A stretch of DNA of 64,000 bases from Arthrobacter sp. 35W. GTDB taxonomy: Bacteria; Actinomycetota; Actinomycetes; Actinomycetales; Micrococcaceae. The position numbers and the translations under genes are program-made. Shown in pieces: positions 40,870-49,209 of this stretch (position 1 is its first letter; every line of letters begins with the position of its first letter). Below the pieces are notes generated by a model. It made no database searches, was not told where the DNA came from, and was given only the letters and a program-made list of their open reading frames with translations. The stretch covers positions 744,001 through 808,000 of the forward strand of contig NZ_KI519455.1 of assembly GCF_000482545.1 (NCBI RefSeq), given 5' to 3'.

Positions 40870-41756
40870 GCGGGGATTCCTTCGACAGTGGAGACAGTGG
40901 AAACGGGGGAAACGGGTGCGGGAACAAAGGAGGGGGCGGTGGGAGCGGCGATCCGGCGCCCGGCGCGGCCCAGCGGCACCACCAGCGGCGTGCCCGAGAC
41001 GGGATCGGCCACCACCAGGGATTCCAAGCCAAAGACCTCCTGGACCAGTGCGGCATCCAGCACGTCCGCCGGATCCCCCTGGGCGATGATGCGCCCGCTC
41101 TTCATGGCAATCAGGTGGTCGCCGTAGCGGGCCGCAAGGTTCAGATCGTGCAGCACAATGGCCACGGTGGTGCCGCGCGCGGCGTTCAGCTCCGCCACCA
41201 GATCCAGCACCTCCACCTGGTGGGCCAGGTCGAGGTAGGTGGTGGGCTCGTCCAGCAGCAGGATGTCCGTCTGCTGGGCCAGGGCCATGGCGATCCAGAC
41301 GCGCTGGCGCTGCCCGCCGGAGAGTTCATCGATGCTCCGCGTGGCCAGCTCCAGCGTGCCGGTGGCCTCAAGCGCTGCCGCGACGGCGTCGTCGTCCTCG
41401 CTGCTCCACTGCCTGAACCAGCCCTGGTGCGGGCTGCGGCCGCGGCCCACCAGCTCGGCCACGGTGATGCCCTCCGGTGCTGTGGGCGTCTGGGGCAGGA
41501 TGCCCAGCTGCCGGGCCAGGGTCCGGGTGGGCATCCTGTGGATGTCCTTGCCGCCCAGGACGACGACGCCGGAGCTCGGTTTGAGCAGCCGGGCCAGGCC
41601 GCGCAGCAGGGTGGATTTTCCGCAGGCATTGGCGCCGACGATCATCGTCACCTTGCCCTCGGGCAGCTCGACCGAGAGGTCGTCCACGATGCGGCGGTCG
41701 CCGTAGCCCAGCGAGAGCCCGCGGGCACCCAGGGTGCCTTCGCTTGGTCCTGTCAT
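40866..41756 (-). CDS. Ferric-siderophore ABC transporter ATP-binding protein (FepC-like)
   Basis: Cytosolic ATPase of 296 residues energising siderophore import. Walker A is GANACGKST (with Ala in place of the usual Gly at the fourth position), Q-loop LPQTPTAPEGITVAEL, signature LSGGQRQRVWIAMALAQQ, Walker B ILLLDEPTTYLDLAHQ. The C-terminus is extended by about 35 residues rich in Val/Pro/Ser. It starts one base after the permease stop and overlaps the SIP gene by 4 nt. Confidence 0.94.
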   Translation of the reverse strand: MTGPSEGTLGARGLSLGYGDRRIVDDLSVELPEGKVTMIVGANACGKSTLLRGLARLLKPSSGVVVLGGKDIHRMPTRTLARQLGILPQTPTAPEGITVAELVGRGRSPHQGWFRQWSSEDDDAVAAALEATGTLELATRSIDELSGGQRQRVWIAMALAQQTDILLLDEPTTYLDLAHQVEVLDLVAELNAARGTTVAIVLHDLNLAARYGDHLIAMKSGRIIAQGDPADVLDAALVQEVFGLESLVVADPVSGTPLVVPLGRAGRRIAAPTAPSFVPAPVSPVSTVSTVEGIPA

Positions 41757-41757
41757 C

Positions 41758-42810
41758 TCAGCCTCCTTGGCTGTTGCGGTTGGTGTTGATCAGCAGCCAG
41801 AGCAGGAACGGTGCTCCGAGCGCCCCGGTGACCACGCCCACGGGCAGGGCTGTGGGCAAAAGATTGGCCGCGATGAAATCTGCGCCCAGGACGATCGCCG
41901 CACCCACCAGCGCGGCCATCGGCAGCGACGGCGCACCGCCGTTGAGCCGCTTGGCGATGGGGCCGGAGAGGAAGGCGACAAAGGAAATGGGACCGGCCGC
42001 TGCGGTGGCCAGGGCCGCCAGCAGCACGCCCAGCACGGTGAGCGCGAGCCGCCCCCGGGGAACATTGAAACCCAGGCCCGACGCCGTGTCCTGGCCCAGC
42101 TGCATGCCGCCCAGGCTGCGGGCCAGGAGGAATGCCACCGGCAGCAGCACCACCAGCGAAACGGCCAACACCGAGGCGCGCTCCCAATTGCTGGAGTTCA
42201 GCGAGCCGGCCAGCCAGATCATGGCGGACTGGGCGTTGTTGATGTCCGCCCTTGCCAGCATGAAGGTGACGGCGGCATTCATGAAGGCCGCGGCACCGAT
42301 GCCCACCAGGATCAGCCCCGAGCCGCCGCGCCCGCGCGCCAGCAGGCTGATCAGCAGGGCCACCACCAGGGCTCCGGCGATGGCGGCCACCGACACCGTG
42401 GCGCCCGCGGCACCGAAGAACACGATCGCGGCAACGGCCGTGGCGGAGGCTCCGTAGCTGATGCCGATGATGTCCGGGCTGGCCAGCGGGTTGCGCAGCA
42501 TGGTTTGGAAGATGGCGCCGGACAGGCCGAAGGCCACGCCCGCCAGCAGGCCGATGACGGCGCGCGGCAGCTTGTTCTCCATCACGATGAAGCTGGCACC
42601 GGGGATGTGCTCCCCCGCCAGCAGCCGCGCAAAGTCAGGGATGGTGATGGTGTAGCTGCCCAGCAGGATGTCCACGACCAGCAGGCCCAGCACCAGCAGG
42701 GCCAGGGTGCCGGTGGCCGCCAGGCGGCGGCGGCGCGGGCCGCGGCGGAGGTTGCGGACGGCGCTGCCGCCGGGCGCGCGGGCCACGATGGGGGTCGCTG
42801 GCGTGCTCAC
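41758..42810 (-). CDS. Ferric-siderophore ABC transporter permease (FepG-like)
   Basis: FecCD-family permease of 350 residues with about 9-10 helices. Conserved parts are PRAVIGLLAGVAFGLSGAIF, QTMLRNPLASPDIIGISYGA (cytosolic coupling loop) and the C-terminal GALGAPFLLWLLINTNR. GTG 42810 overlaps the stop of the first permease gene (GTGA). Pairs with the permease at 42807-43892 to form the channel. Confidence 0.93.
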   Translation of the reverse strand: MSTPATPIVARAPGGSAVRNLRRGPRRRRLAATGTLALLVLGLLVVDILLGSYTITIPDFARLLAGEHIPGASFIVMENKLPRAVIGLLAGVAFGLSGAIFQTMLRNPLASPDIIGISYGASATAVAAIVFFGAAGATVSVAAIAGALVVALLISLLARGRGGSGLILVGIGAAAFMNAAVTFMLARADINNAQSAMIWLAGSLNSSNWERASVLAVSLVVLLPVAFLLARSLGGMQLGQDTASGLGFNVPRGRLALTVLGVLLAALATAAAGPISFVAFLSGPIAKRLNGGAPSLPMAALVGAAIVLGADFIAANLLPTALPVGVVTGALGAPFLLWLLINTNRNSQGG

Positions 42811-43892
42811 AGGGCCGCGCTCCGTCCGCGGCGGACGACGGCGATGAACACCGGTGCGCCGATGAAGGCGGCCAGGATGCCGGCGGGGATTTCCGCCGGC
42901 ATCAGCAGGACGCGGCCCAGCACATCGGCAAAGAGCAGCACGGCCGGGGCTGCCACCAGGGACAGCGGCAGCAGCCAGCGGTAGTCCGGGCCCACCAGGG
43001 CGCGGAGCAGATGGGGCACCACCAGCCCGATGAAGGCGATGGGGCCGGCCAGTGCGGTGGCGGAGCCGCAGAGCAGCACGATGCCCACGGCGGAGACGGC
43101 ACGGCCAAGACCCGGGCGCTGGCCCAGCGACCGGGCCACATCGTCACCGAGCGAGAGGTTGTTGAGCAGCTTTCCGGTGAAAAGCAGAATCACCATGCCC
43201 ACCGCCATGAACGGCGCCACCGTGCCAATGGATTCCCACGACTTCCCGGCCAGCGCGCCCACCTGCCAGCGGCGGAACAGCTCCAGCGAATCCTGGCTGC
43301 TGAGCAGCAAGGCACTCATGATGGACACCAGACCGGCCGACACCGCGGCACCGGCCAGCGCCAGCTTCACGGGGGTTGCCCCCTCGCGGCCCAGGCTGGC
43401 GACGGAATAGACCACGACGGCGGCCACGGCGGCGCCGGCAAAGGCGAACCAGATGTAGCTGGAGACACTGGCGGCGCCGAGGAAGAAGATGGCCGCGACG
43501 ACGGCCAGCGAGGCGCCGGCGTTGACGCCCAGGATCCCCGGATCGGCGAGTGGATTGCGGGCCAGGCCCTGCATGGCCGTGCCGGAGAGGCCCAGCGCGG
43601 CACCCACCAGCAGGGCCGCCACAGTCCTCGCGATGCGCGAAATGACCACGGCATGGTCCCCGTTGGCGGCGTCGGGGTTGGCCAGGGCATCGAGCACGAC
43701 GGGCAGCGGCACATAGCGCGCCCCCACGGCCAGCGAGGCCAGGACAAGCAGGCCAAGGACCACGACGGCGGCCACCGCCCACACCCGCTGGGCAGCCGGC
43801 CGGCGGGCGCGCCCCACGGCCGCCGCCGCGGGATTCCCCGCAGCGGCGGCCGTGGACGCCACGGTGCCCGGCGCCGTCGTACTCGTTGCCAT
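42807..43892 (-). CDS. Ferric-siderophore ABC transporter permease (FepD-like)
   Basis: FecCD-family permease of 361 residues. The core shows RIARTVAALLVGAALGLSGT, MQGLARNPLADPGILGVNAG and FIGLVVPHLLRALVGPDYRW. The open frame runs upstream into the binding-protein gene, but the family begins after ATG 43892, 9 nt beyond the stop of that gene. The ribosome binding site is weak, so coupling to the upstream gene is likely. Confidence 0.93.
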   Translation of the reverse strand: MATSTTAPGTVASTAAAAGNPAAAAVGRARRPAAQRVWAVAAVVVLGLLVLASLAVGARYVPLPVVLDALANPDAANGDHAVVISRIARTVAALLVGAALGLSGTAMQGLARNPLADPGILGVNAGASLAVVAAIFFLGAASVSSYIWFAFAGAAVAAVVVYSVASLGREGATPVKLALAGAAVSAGLVSIMSALLLSSQDSLELFRRWQVGALAGKSWESIGTVAPFMAVGMVILLFTGKLLNNLSLGDDVARSLGQRPGLGRAVSAVGIVLLCGSATALAGPIAFIGLVVPHLLRALVGPDYRWLLPLSLVAAPAVLLFADVLGRVLLMPAEIPAGILAAFIGAPVFIAVVRRGRSAAL

Positions 43893-43900
43893 GATGGAGG

Positions 43901-44953
43901 CTAGGCCTTGTTGGCCGCGTCGCCGAGCTGCGGGAGGAACTTCTCCAGCGCCCAGGGCAGGCTCAGCGGCGAGGAGGCCGAGATGGCCAAGGTCAGCGTC
44001 TGGTCCGAATCGGCGACGAAGGCACCCTTCTTGACGGCGGGGATCTGGCCCAGCAGCGGGTCGGCCACGATGGCTTCCTTGGTGGAGCTGTCCGGGACCC
44101 AGCTGACGAAGACCTGGGAATCGAGCTCGTTGGCCTTTTCCGCGGACCACTCGATGTAGAAGCTGTCGGCCGTCTGGTTCTTCTCGACCACGGGCGCCAG
44201 CTTCATGCCGATGCTGGAGAGGAACTTGGGGCGGTTGTCGTCGGCGGTGTAGACGTTGACGCCGTCGGCCTTGGCCGGCTCCAGGTTGCCGTAGATGAAG
44301 GTCTTGCCGGCGATCTGCGGGTACTTCGCGGCCTCGGCCTTGATGGTCGCCTCGGTGGCGGTGATCAGGCTCTTGGCCTCGGCGGACTTGCCCAGTGCCG
44401 TGCCGATCATGGTGGTGGCATCTTCCCAGGAGGTGCCCCAGGCCAGCTTCGGGTAGGCAACGACGGGAGCGATCTTGCTCAGCTTGTCGTAGTCCTCCTG
44501 GCTCAGGCCGGAGTAGGCGGCCAGGATGACATCCGGGCTGGTCTTGGCGATCTCGGTGAAGTTGATGCCGTCGGCCTCGGAGTACTGGGCCGGGGCCTTG
44601 GAGGTGCCGATGGCTGCGCCGGCCTTCTCAAGGGCGGCGTCCTTCCACGGGGTGGAGCCCTTGTCGTTGGCACCCCACTCATCGGTGGGCATGCCGACCG
44701 GAACCACGCCCAGGGCCAGTGCCACATCGGCGTTGACCCAGGCAACGGTGGCCACGCGGGCGGGGGCGGACTTGATAACCGTCTCACCAAAGGCGTGCTT
44801 GATGGTCACCGGGAAGGCGTCGGCAGCACCGGCCGCCGTGGTGGCTCCGCCCGTTCCAACGGCCCCGGTGGAGCATCCGGCCAGCGAAACGCCAGCGGCA
44901 GCGATGGATGCCAAAAGTCCGAGCTTGAGGCCCTGTCGGCGCGAAAATTCCAC
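43901..44953 (-). CDS. Ferric-siderophore-binding lipoprotein (FepB/FecB-like)
   Basis: Substrate-binding protein of 350 residues, lipid-anchored outside the membrane. Lipobox SLAGC (Cys27), then a Ser/Gly/Ala linker and the periplasmic_BP_2 fold (RVATVAWVNADVALALGVVP; TSPDVILAAYSGLSQEDYDK). An internal SRRQGLKLG stretch near the N-terminus gives a basic signal region. GTG 44953 is chosen since AGGAG lies 6 nt upstream; ATG 44971 is less well placed. First gene of the operon, with an IdeR-like box about 40 bp upstream. Confidence 0.93.
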   Translation of the reverse strand: MEFSRRQGLKLGLLASIAAAGVSLAGCSTGAVGTGGATTAAGAADAFPVTIKHAFGETVIKSAPARVATVAWVNADVALALGVVPVGMPTDEWGANDKGSTPWKDAALEKAGAAIGTSKAPAQYSEADGINFTEIAKTSPDVILAAYSGLSQEDYDKLSKIAPVVAYPKLAWGTSWEDATTMIGTALGKSAEAKSLITATEATIKAEAAKYPQIAGKTFIYGNLEPAKADGVNVYTADDNRPKFLSSIGMKLAPVVEKNQTADSFYIEWSAEKANELDSQVFVSWVPDSSTKEAIVADPLLGQIPAVKKGAFVADSDQTLTLAISASSPLSLPWALEKFLPQLGDAANKA

Positions 44954-44992
44954 GATTTCTCCTAGGTGCATGGTGCGTGAGGGCGTGCTAAG

Positions 44993-45011
44993 TTATGCAA
45001 GCCTTACCTAG
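44993..45011. promoter_or_regulatory. IdeR/DtxR-like iron box
   Basis: On the minus strand CTAGGTAAGGCTTGCATAA matches the 19-bp DtxR/IdeR consensus (TTAGGTTAGGCTAACCTAA) at 14 positions. It lies just upstream of the binding-protein gene, fitting iron repression of the uptake operon. Confidence 0.75.
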
Positions 45012-45164
45012 GGTACCCGATGAAATCATTCATTACGAAACATGTTTATGCGCTAATTGATTCCTGTGAGTGCTCCGTTAGTTCCTGTGAGGGCCGCGCC
45101 CTTTGGGACAAACCGTCTGCAGCTTGCCAGACTTAATCGAAGCCACGGCAAGGAGAGCTACACA

Positions 45165-46961
45165 ATGACCAGGCAGCGCAGCCCGCGACCCGGCGCAAAC
45201 AAGATTCCCAGCGCATTCAAGTCCAACAAGCGCGTGCGCCTGGGCCTGGTCGGCATCATGGCGCTGCTGATGGTGATCTCCGGGCGGCTCGTGGTGATCC
45301 AGGGCCTCGACCTGGACGGCATGGCCCAGGAGGCCACCGCCCAGCGCACAGTGGTCACCAAGCTCCCGGCCACCCGCGGCAAGATCCTCGATGCCAACGG
45401 CAACGTCCTGGCGGAGAGCATCATCCGCTACAACATCACCGCCTCGCCGCGGAACAACACCGAGGCCACCGAGTTCAAGCGCCGCAACGCGGCCGGCACG
45501 GTGGAGACCATCAGCCGGGACCAGGGCATCCGCGAACTGGCCGATGTGCTGAACATGTCAGAAGCCGACGTCCGCACGGCCGTCACGGGCGATACGGACT
45601 TCATGTACGTCGCCAAGGGCGTCACGCCCGACATCGAATCCAAGGTCGCGGCCCTGCGCGTGCCCGGCATCTACTCCGAGCCCCTCAGCGAACGGACCTA
45701 CCCCCTCGGCGCCGTCGGCGGCGGCATCGTCGGGTACCTCAACGACTCCGGCGGCGCAGGCATCGAACAAACCATGAATGACGAACTGACGGGCACCGAG
45801 GGCAGCCGCACCTACCAGCGCGGCGCCAACGGCATCGTGATTCCGACGGCGCCGGACACCGTGGTCCCGGCGGTGGACGGAAAGTCGGTGAAGCTGACCA
45901 TCAACTCCGACATCCAGTACTACGCCCAGCAGGCCATCAGCGACCAGGTGGCGAAATTCGGCGCCCAATGGGGCAACATCGTGGTGGTCGAGGTGAAGAC
46001 CGGCAAGGTGCTGGCCCTGGCCGAGGACCACATGGTGGATCCCAACGAGCCCTGGGCCACCGACGCGAAGGACCGCGGCGTGCGCTCCGTCAGCGCCGCC
46101 GTCGAGCCCGGCTCCACCCAGAAGACCATCACGGCCGCGGGCGCCATCCAGGAGGGCCTGATCACCCCGCTGTCGCACGTCCTCGTGCCGCCCAGCTATA
46201 CGGTCAACGGCCAGACGTTCCAGGACGCCTCCCCGCACGGCACCGAGCAGCGCACCTTTGCCGGCATCATCGGCGACTCGCTGAACACCGGAACGGTGAT
46301 GGTGGGCCAGAAGCTCACCCCGGACCAGCGCTACGACTACCTGCGCAGGTTCGGCGTCGGGGAGGCCACGGGCATTCCCCTGCCCGGCGAAAGCTCCGGC
46401 ATCCTGGCCAAACCGGAGGACTGGGACGGCCGCCAGGAATTCACAGTGCTCTTCGGCCAGGGCGTCTCGCAGACCCCGCTGCAGACGGCGATGGCGTACC
46501 AGACCATTGCCAACAACGGGGTGCGGCTGGCCCCGCAGCTGATCGATTCCTACATCGATCCGGACGGCACCGAGCACAAGGTGCCGCAGGCACCCGGCAC
46601 CACGGCCGTGAGCCCCCAGACGGCGGCCCAGGTGAAGGACATCCTGGAAAGCGTTGTCACCGCCGGCGGCGCCAAGGACATCAAGGTTCCCGGCTACCGC
46701 ATCGGCGGCAAGACGGGCACCGCCGAGGCGCCCGCCGAGAACGGCGTCGGCTTCTCCGGCTACACCGCTTCCTTTGCCGGCATCGCCCCGATGGACGATC
46801 CGCAGTACGTGGTGCTGGTGACGGTGCAGCGCCCGCAGGGAAACATCTACGGCATCTCGCAGGCCCCGGTCTTCAACAATGTGATGGGGCACGTGCTGCG
46901 CAGCAACAACGTTCCGCCGTCCACCACGCCGTCCGTGGCGCTGCCGCAGTTCTACGAGTAG
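45165..46961 (+). CDS. Class B penicillin-binding protein (transpeptidase, FtsI/PBP2-like)
   Basis: Peptidoglycan transpeptidase of 598 residues anchored by one membrane helix (residues about 24-48, LGLVGIMALLMVISGRLVVI). The PBP dimer domain follows (LPATRGKILDANGNVLAESI). Catalytic motifs: SxxK at Ser317-Lys320 (EPGSTQKT), SxN at Ser372-Asn374 (GDSLNTG), KTG at Lys516 (GGKTGTAE). No PASTA domain. It is outside a division/cell-wall cluster, so it is probably a second FtsI-like enzyme rather than the dcw FtsI. ATG 45165 has AAGGAG nine nt upstream. Confidence 0.93.
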   Translation: MTRQRSPRPGANKIPSAFKSNKRVRLGLVGIMALLMVISGRLVVIQGLDLDGMAQEATAQRTVVTKLPATRGKILDANGNVLAESIIRYNITASPRNNTEATEFKRRNAAGTVETISRDQGIRELADVLNMSEADVRTAVTGDTDFMYVAKGVTPDIESKVAALRVPGIYSEPLSERTYPLGAVGGGIVGYLNDSGGAGIEQTMNDELTGTEGSRTYQRGANGIVIPTAPDTVVPAVDGKSVKLTINSDIQYYAQQAISDQVAKFGAQWGNIVVVEVKTGKVLALAEDHMVDPNEPWATDAKDRGVRSVSAAVEPGSTQKTITAAGAIQEGLITPLSHVLVPPSYTVNGQTFQDASPHGTEQRTFAGIIGDSLNTGTVMVGQKLTPDQRYDYLRRFGVGEATGIPLPGESSGILAKPEDWDGRQEFTVLFGQGVSQTPLQTAMAYQTIANNGVRLAPQLIDSYIDPDGTEHKVPQAPGTTAVSPQTAAQVKDILESVVTAGGAKDIKVPGYRIGGKTGTAEAPAENGVGFSGYTASFAGIAPMDDPQYVVLVTVQRPQGNIYGISQAPVFNNVMGHVLRSNNVPPSTTPSVALPQFYE

Positions 46962-46976
46962 GGGCTTGGACTGCGC

Positions 46977-47531
46977 CTACGGTGAAGGAGTGCGCAGGAT
47001 CCAGTGGTCCTCCTGCAGCCGGCCGACCACCTTGCGCCCGATCCGGGCCAGATCGGCGACGTCGCGCGCGTCAAGGGAGTCGAACACCAGACGGCGGACG
47101 TGGGCCACGTGCAGCGGCGCCAGCTCTTCCACCAGGGCCATGCCTTCGTCGGTGATGGACGCCGCCGTCACCCGGGCATCGGAGGGATCGGCACTGCGGG
47201 CCACCAGTCCGCGGGCCGCAAGCTTCTTTGCCACATGGGAGAGCCGGGACAGTGAGGCGCTGGTGCGCGCGGCGAGCTCGCTCATCGGCAGCCGCCGCTC
47301 GGCCGACTCCGAGAGCATCGCGAGCACGTTGTAGTCGAACAGGGACAGCTTCCCCAGCCGCACCAGCTCCGCATCCAGGGCTGCCGGCAGCAGCGTGGTG
47401 GTGGACAGCAGCGCCAGCCAGGCCGCGCGTTCGTCGGCACTCAGCCACTGTGTAGGTTCTTCCGCTTCTCCCATACCAAGCATCTTTTCACGCGCCGGCG
47501 CCCGTGTGCCGCCGGGGGTGGATTGCGTCAT
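46977..47531 (-). CDS. MarR-family transcriptional regulator
   Basis: Regulator of 184 residues with winged helix (LPMSELAARTSASLSRLSHV; DPSDARVTAASITDEGMALV). It is divergent from a small NAD(P)-binding oxidoreductase gene, and two near-identical palindromes lie between the genes. By analogy with other MarR pairs it should repress both. ATG 47531. The C-terminal helix ends EDHWILRTPSP. Confidence 0.9.
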   Translation of the reverse strand: MTQSTPGGTRAPAREKMLGMGEAEEPTQWLSADERAAWLALLSTTTLLPAALDAELVRLGKLSLFDYNVLAMLSESAERRLPMSELAARTSASLSRLSHVAKKLAARGLVARSADPSDARVTAASITDEGMALVEELAPLHVAHVRRLVFDSLDARDVADLARIGRKVVGRLQEDHWILRTPSP

Positions 47532-47541
47532 TCAACGAAAC

Positions 47542-47557
47542 ACTTGACGCTTCAAGT
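47542..47557. promoter_or_regulatory. Candidate MarR operator 1
   Basis: ACTTGACGCTTCAAGT, a 16-bp near-palindrome overlapping the -35 (TTGACG) of the rightward promoter, whose -10 is TATGTT at 47567. Confidence 0.6.
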
Positions 47558-47585
47558 ATTCAAGCGTATGTTTAGTTGTAGATTC

Positions 47586-47601
47586 AGTTGAAGCTTCAAC
47601 T
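47586..47601. promoter_or_regulatory. Candidate MarR operator 2
   Basis: AGTTGAAGCTTCAACT, a perfect 16-bp palindrome 44 bp from operator 1 and of the same design, just after the expected transcription start of the reductase gene. Confidence 0.65.
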
Positions 47602-47629
47602 AAACAACCTTCTCCACAAGGACACTCCC

Positions 47630-48313
47630 GTGAAGAACTTCCTCGCAACCCTCTTCGGAAAGAAGCAGAAAATGGCTAACGTCACCATCATCGGCAACGG
47701 CAACATGGCCCGCGGCATCGCAACCCGTGCCATCGCAGCAGGCCGCACTGTCCAGATCCTCGGCCAGGATGCCGCCAAGGCCCAGACCCTCGCCGCAGAG
47801 CTGGGCGCCGGCACCACTGCGGGCACCACCGCCGAATCCCCCGCGGGCAGCATCGTGGTTCTGGCCGTTCCGTTCGACGCCGCCAAGTCCGTTGTCACCA
47901 CCTACGGCGGCGCGCTGGCCGGCAAGACCATCGTGGACATCACCAACCCGGTCAACTTCGCCACCTTCGACTCCCTCGTCGTGGAGCCGGGCAACTCGGC
48001 CGCCGAAGAGATCGCAGCGCTGGCTCCGGCCGGCGCCGACGTCGTCAAGGCCTTCAACACCGCCTTTGCCGGCACCCTGGTGGCGGGCGAGGCCGAGGGC
48101 CAGACCCTGGACATCTTCATTGCCGGCGACAGCGAGGCGGCCACGGCTGCGGTCAGCTCGCTGGTGGCCGACGGCGGCATGCGCCCCATCGTGGCCGGTG
48201 GCCTGAAGCGCTCCCGCGAGCTGGAGGGCTTCCAGTTCCTGGTCATGACCCTGCAGGCCAACCCCGCCTTCGAGACCTTCAACTGGAACACCGGTCTGAA
48301 GATCGTCGGCTGA
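47630..48313 (+). CDS. F420/NADP oxidoreductase-fold protein
   Basis: NAD(P)-binding protein of about 227 residues. The Rossmann motif is VTIIGNGNMARGIATRAIAA, with later DITNPVNFATFD, AGADVVKAFNTAFAGTLVAG and a Ser/Arg pair in GGLKRSRELEGFQFL, the layout of F420-dependent NADP reductase-like proteins. The substrate or redox partner is not known. GTG 47630 has AAGGA about 9 nt upstream; ATG 47672 is an alternative that would remove the basic N-terminal stretch. Divergent from a MarR gene that probably controls it. Confidence 0.85.
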   Translation: MKNFLATLFGKKQKMANVTIIGNGNMARGIATRAIAAGRTVQILGQDAAKAQTLAAELGAGTTAGTTAESPAGSIVVLAVPFDAAKSVVTTYGGALAGKTIVDITNPVNFATFDSLVVEPGNSAAEEIAALAPAGADVVKAFNTAFAGTLVAGEAEGQTLDIFIAGDSEAATAAVSSLVADGGMRPIVAGGLKRSRELEGFQFLVMTLQANPAFETFNWNTGLKIVG

Positions 48314-48329
48314 CAGCCGCTGCGTTTTC

Positions 48330-48388
48330 TGCGCCCGTTTGCGGGTTCCGCCACCGTGCACCGGTGTCGAAACCCGTGAGCGGGCGCA
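48330..48388. terminator. Bidirectional hairpin between reductase and dienelactone hydrolase genes
   Basis: TGCGCCCGTTTGCGGGTT (48330-48347) pairs with AACCCGTGAGCGGGCGCA (48371-48388), allowing G-U pairs, with a further small CACCG/CGGTG stem inside. A T run follows on the plus strand. Confidence 0.75.
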
Positions 48389-48403
48389 TTTTTCGTTGGG
48401 GAC

Positions 48404-49165
48404 TCAGGCCAGTTTGTCCGAGAGGAACTCCAAGGTGCGCGACCACGCGTCGTCGGCGTCGTCTTCGCGGTAGGCTGCGGCGTTCGTGTCATTGAAGAAG
48501 GCGTGGCCGGCATCGGGATAGACGACGGCGGTGAAGTCCACGCCCGCTGCCTTCATGGACTCGCGCAGAGCCGGAAGGGTGGCCATCAGCCGCTCGTCCT
48601 TCTCCCCGTAGAAGGCCAGCACCGGGGCGGTGATGCCGCGCAGCTGCTCCGCGGTGAAGTCCGCGTGCCCGTAGAACGGCACCGCCGCCTTCAGCCGCGG
48701 CTCGGCAACGGCCAGGGAAAAGCTGTAGCTCCCGCCAAAGCAGAAGCCGACGACGCCGACCAGGGAACCGATGGACTCGAGCCCGTTGAGGTGCTCGAAG
48801 CAGGCCTGGACGCCGGCCAGCGCCTTCGCGGCAAAGTCCGGGGCCCGCATCGGGGCCATGAGCTCGCGCAATTGGGGCTGGATCTCGTTGCGTCCCTGCG
48901 GATCCTGCATCTTCTCCTGCAGATCCGCCAGCACCGACGGACTAGGCCCGGCACCGTCCAGCAGGTCCGGAGCCAGCACCAGATACCCCTCGGCGGCAAA
49001 ACGGTCCGCCACGTCCTTGATGTGGTCCACCAGGCCCCACACCTCGTGGAGAACTATCAGGCCGCCCTTCAGCGGTACGGCCTCGGCATGGCGGCCGTGG
49101 TGCCAGCCGGGCGGCCCCTTCAGGTACGCCGAAACGCCGCCGGACAGTGTGATCATCTCGCCCAT
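48404..49165 (-). CDS. Dienelactone hydrolase family protein
   Basis: Alpha/beta hydrolase of 253 residues. The cysteine nucleophile lies in GVVGFCFGGS (Cys142), with Asp190 in YGEKDE and His221 in PDAGHAFF, the DLH triad. Other blocks: GLIVLHEVWGLVDHIKDVAD and AEGYLVLAPDLL. In the classical pathway the family hydrolyses dienelactone to maleylacetate, but no chlorocatechol genes are near, so the real substrate is open. ATG 49165; the frame extends upstream without similarity. Converges with the reductase gene. Confidence 0.9.
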   Translation of the reverse strand: MGEMITLSGGVSAYLKGPPGWHHGRHAEAVPLKGGLIVLHEVWGLVDHIKDVADRFAAEGYLVLAPDLLDGAGPSPSVLADLQEKMQDPQGRNEIQPQLRELMAPMRAPDFAAKALAGVQACFEHLNGLESIGSLVGVVGFCFGGSYSFSLAVAEPRLKAAVPFYGHADFTAEQLRGITAPVLAFYGEKDERLMATLPALRESMKAAGVDFTAVVYPDAGHAFFNDTNAAAYREDDADDAWSRTLEFLSDKLA

Positions 49166-49209
49166 GCAGTGATCATCACATCCCCCTTCGGGGAAAGCTA
49201 GAGGAAAAG

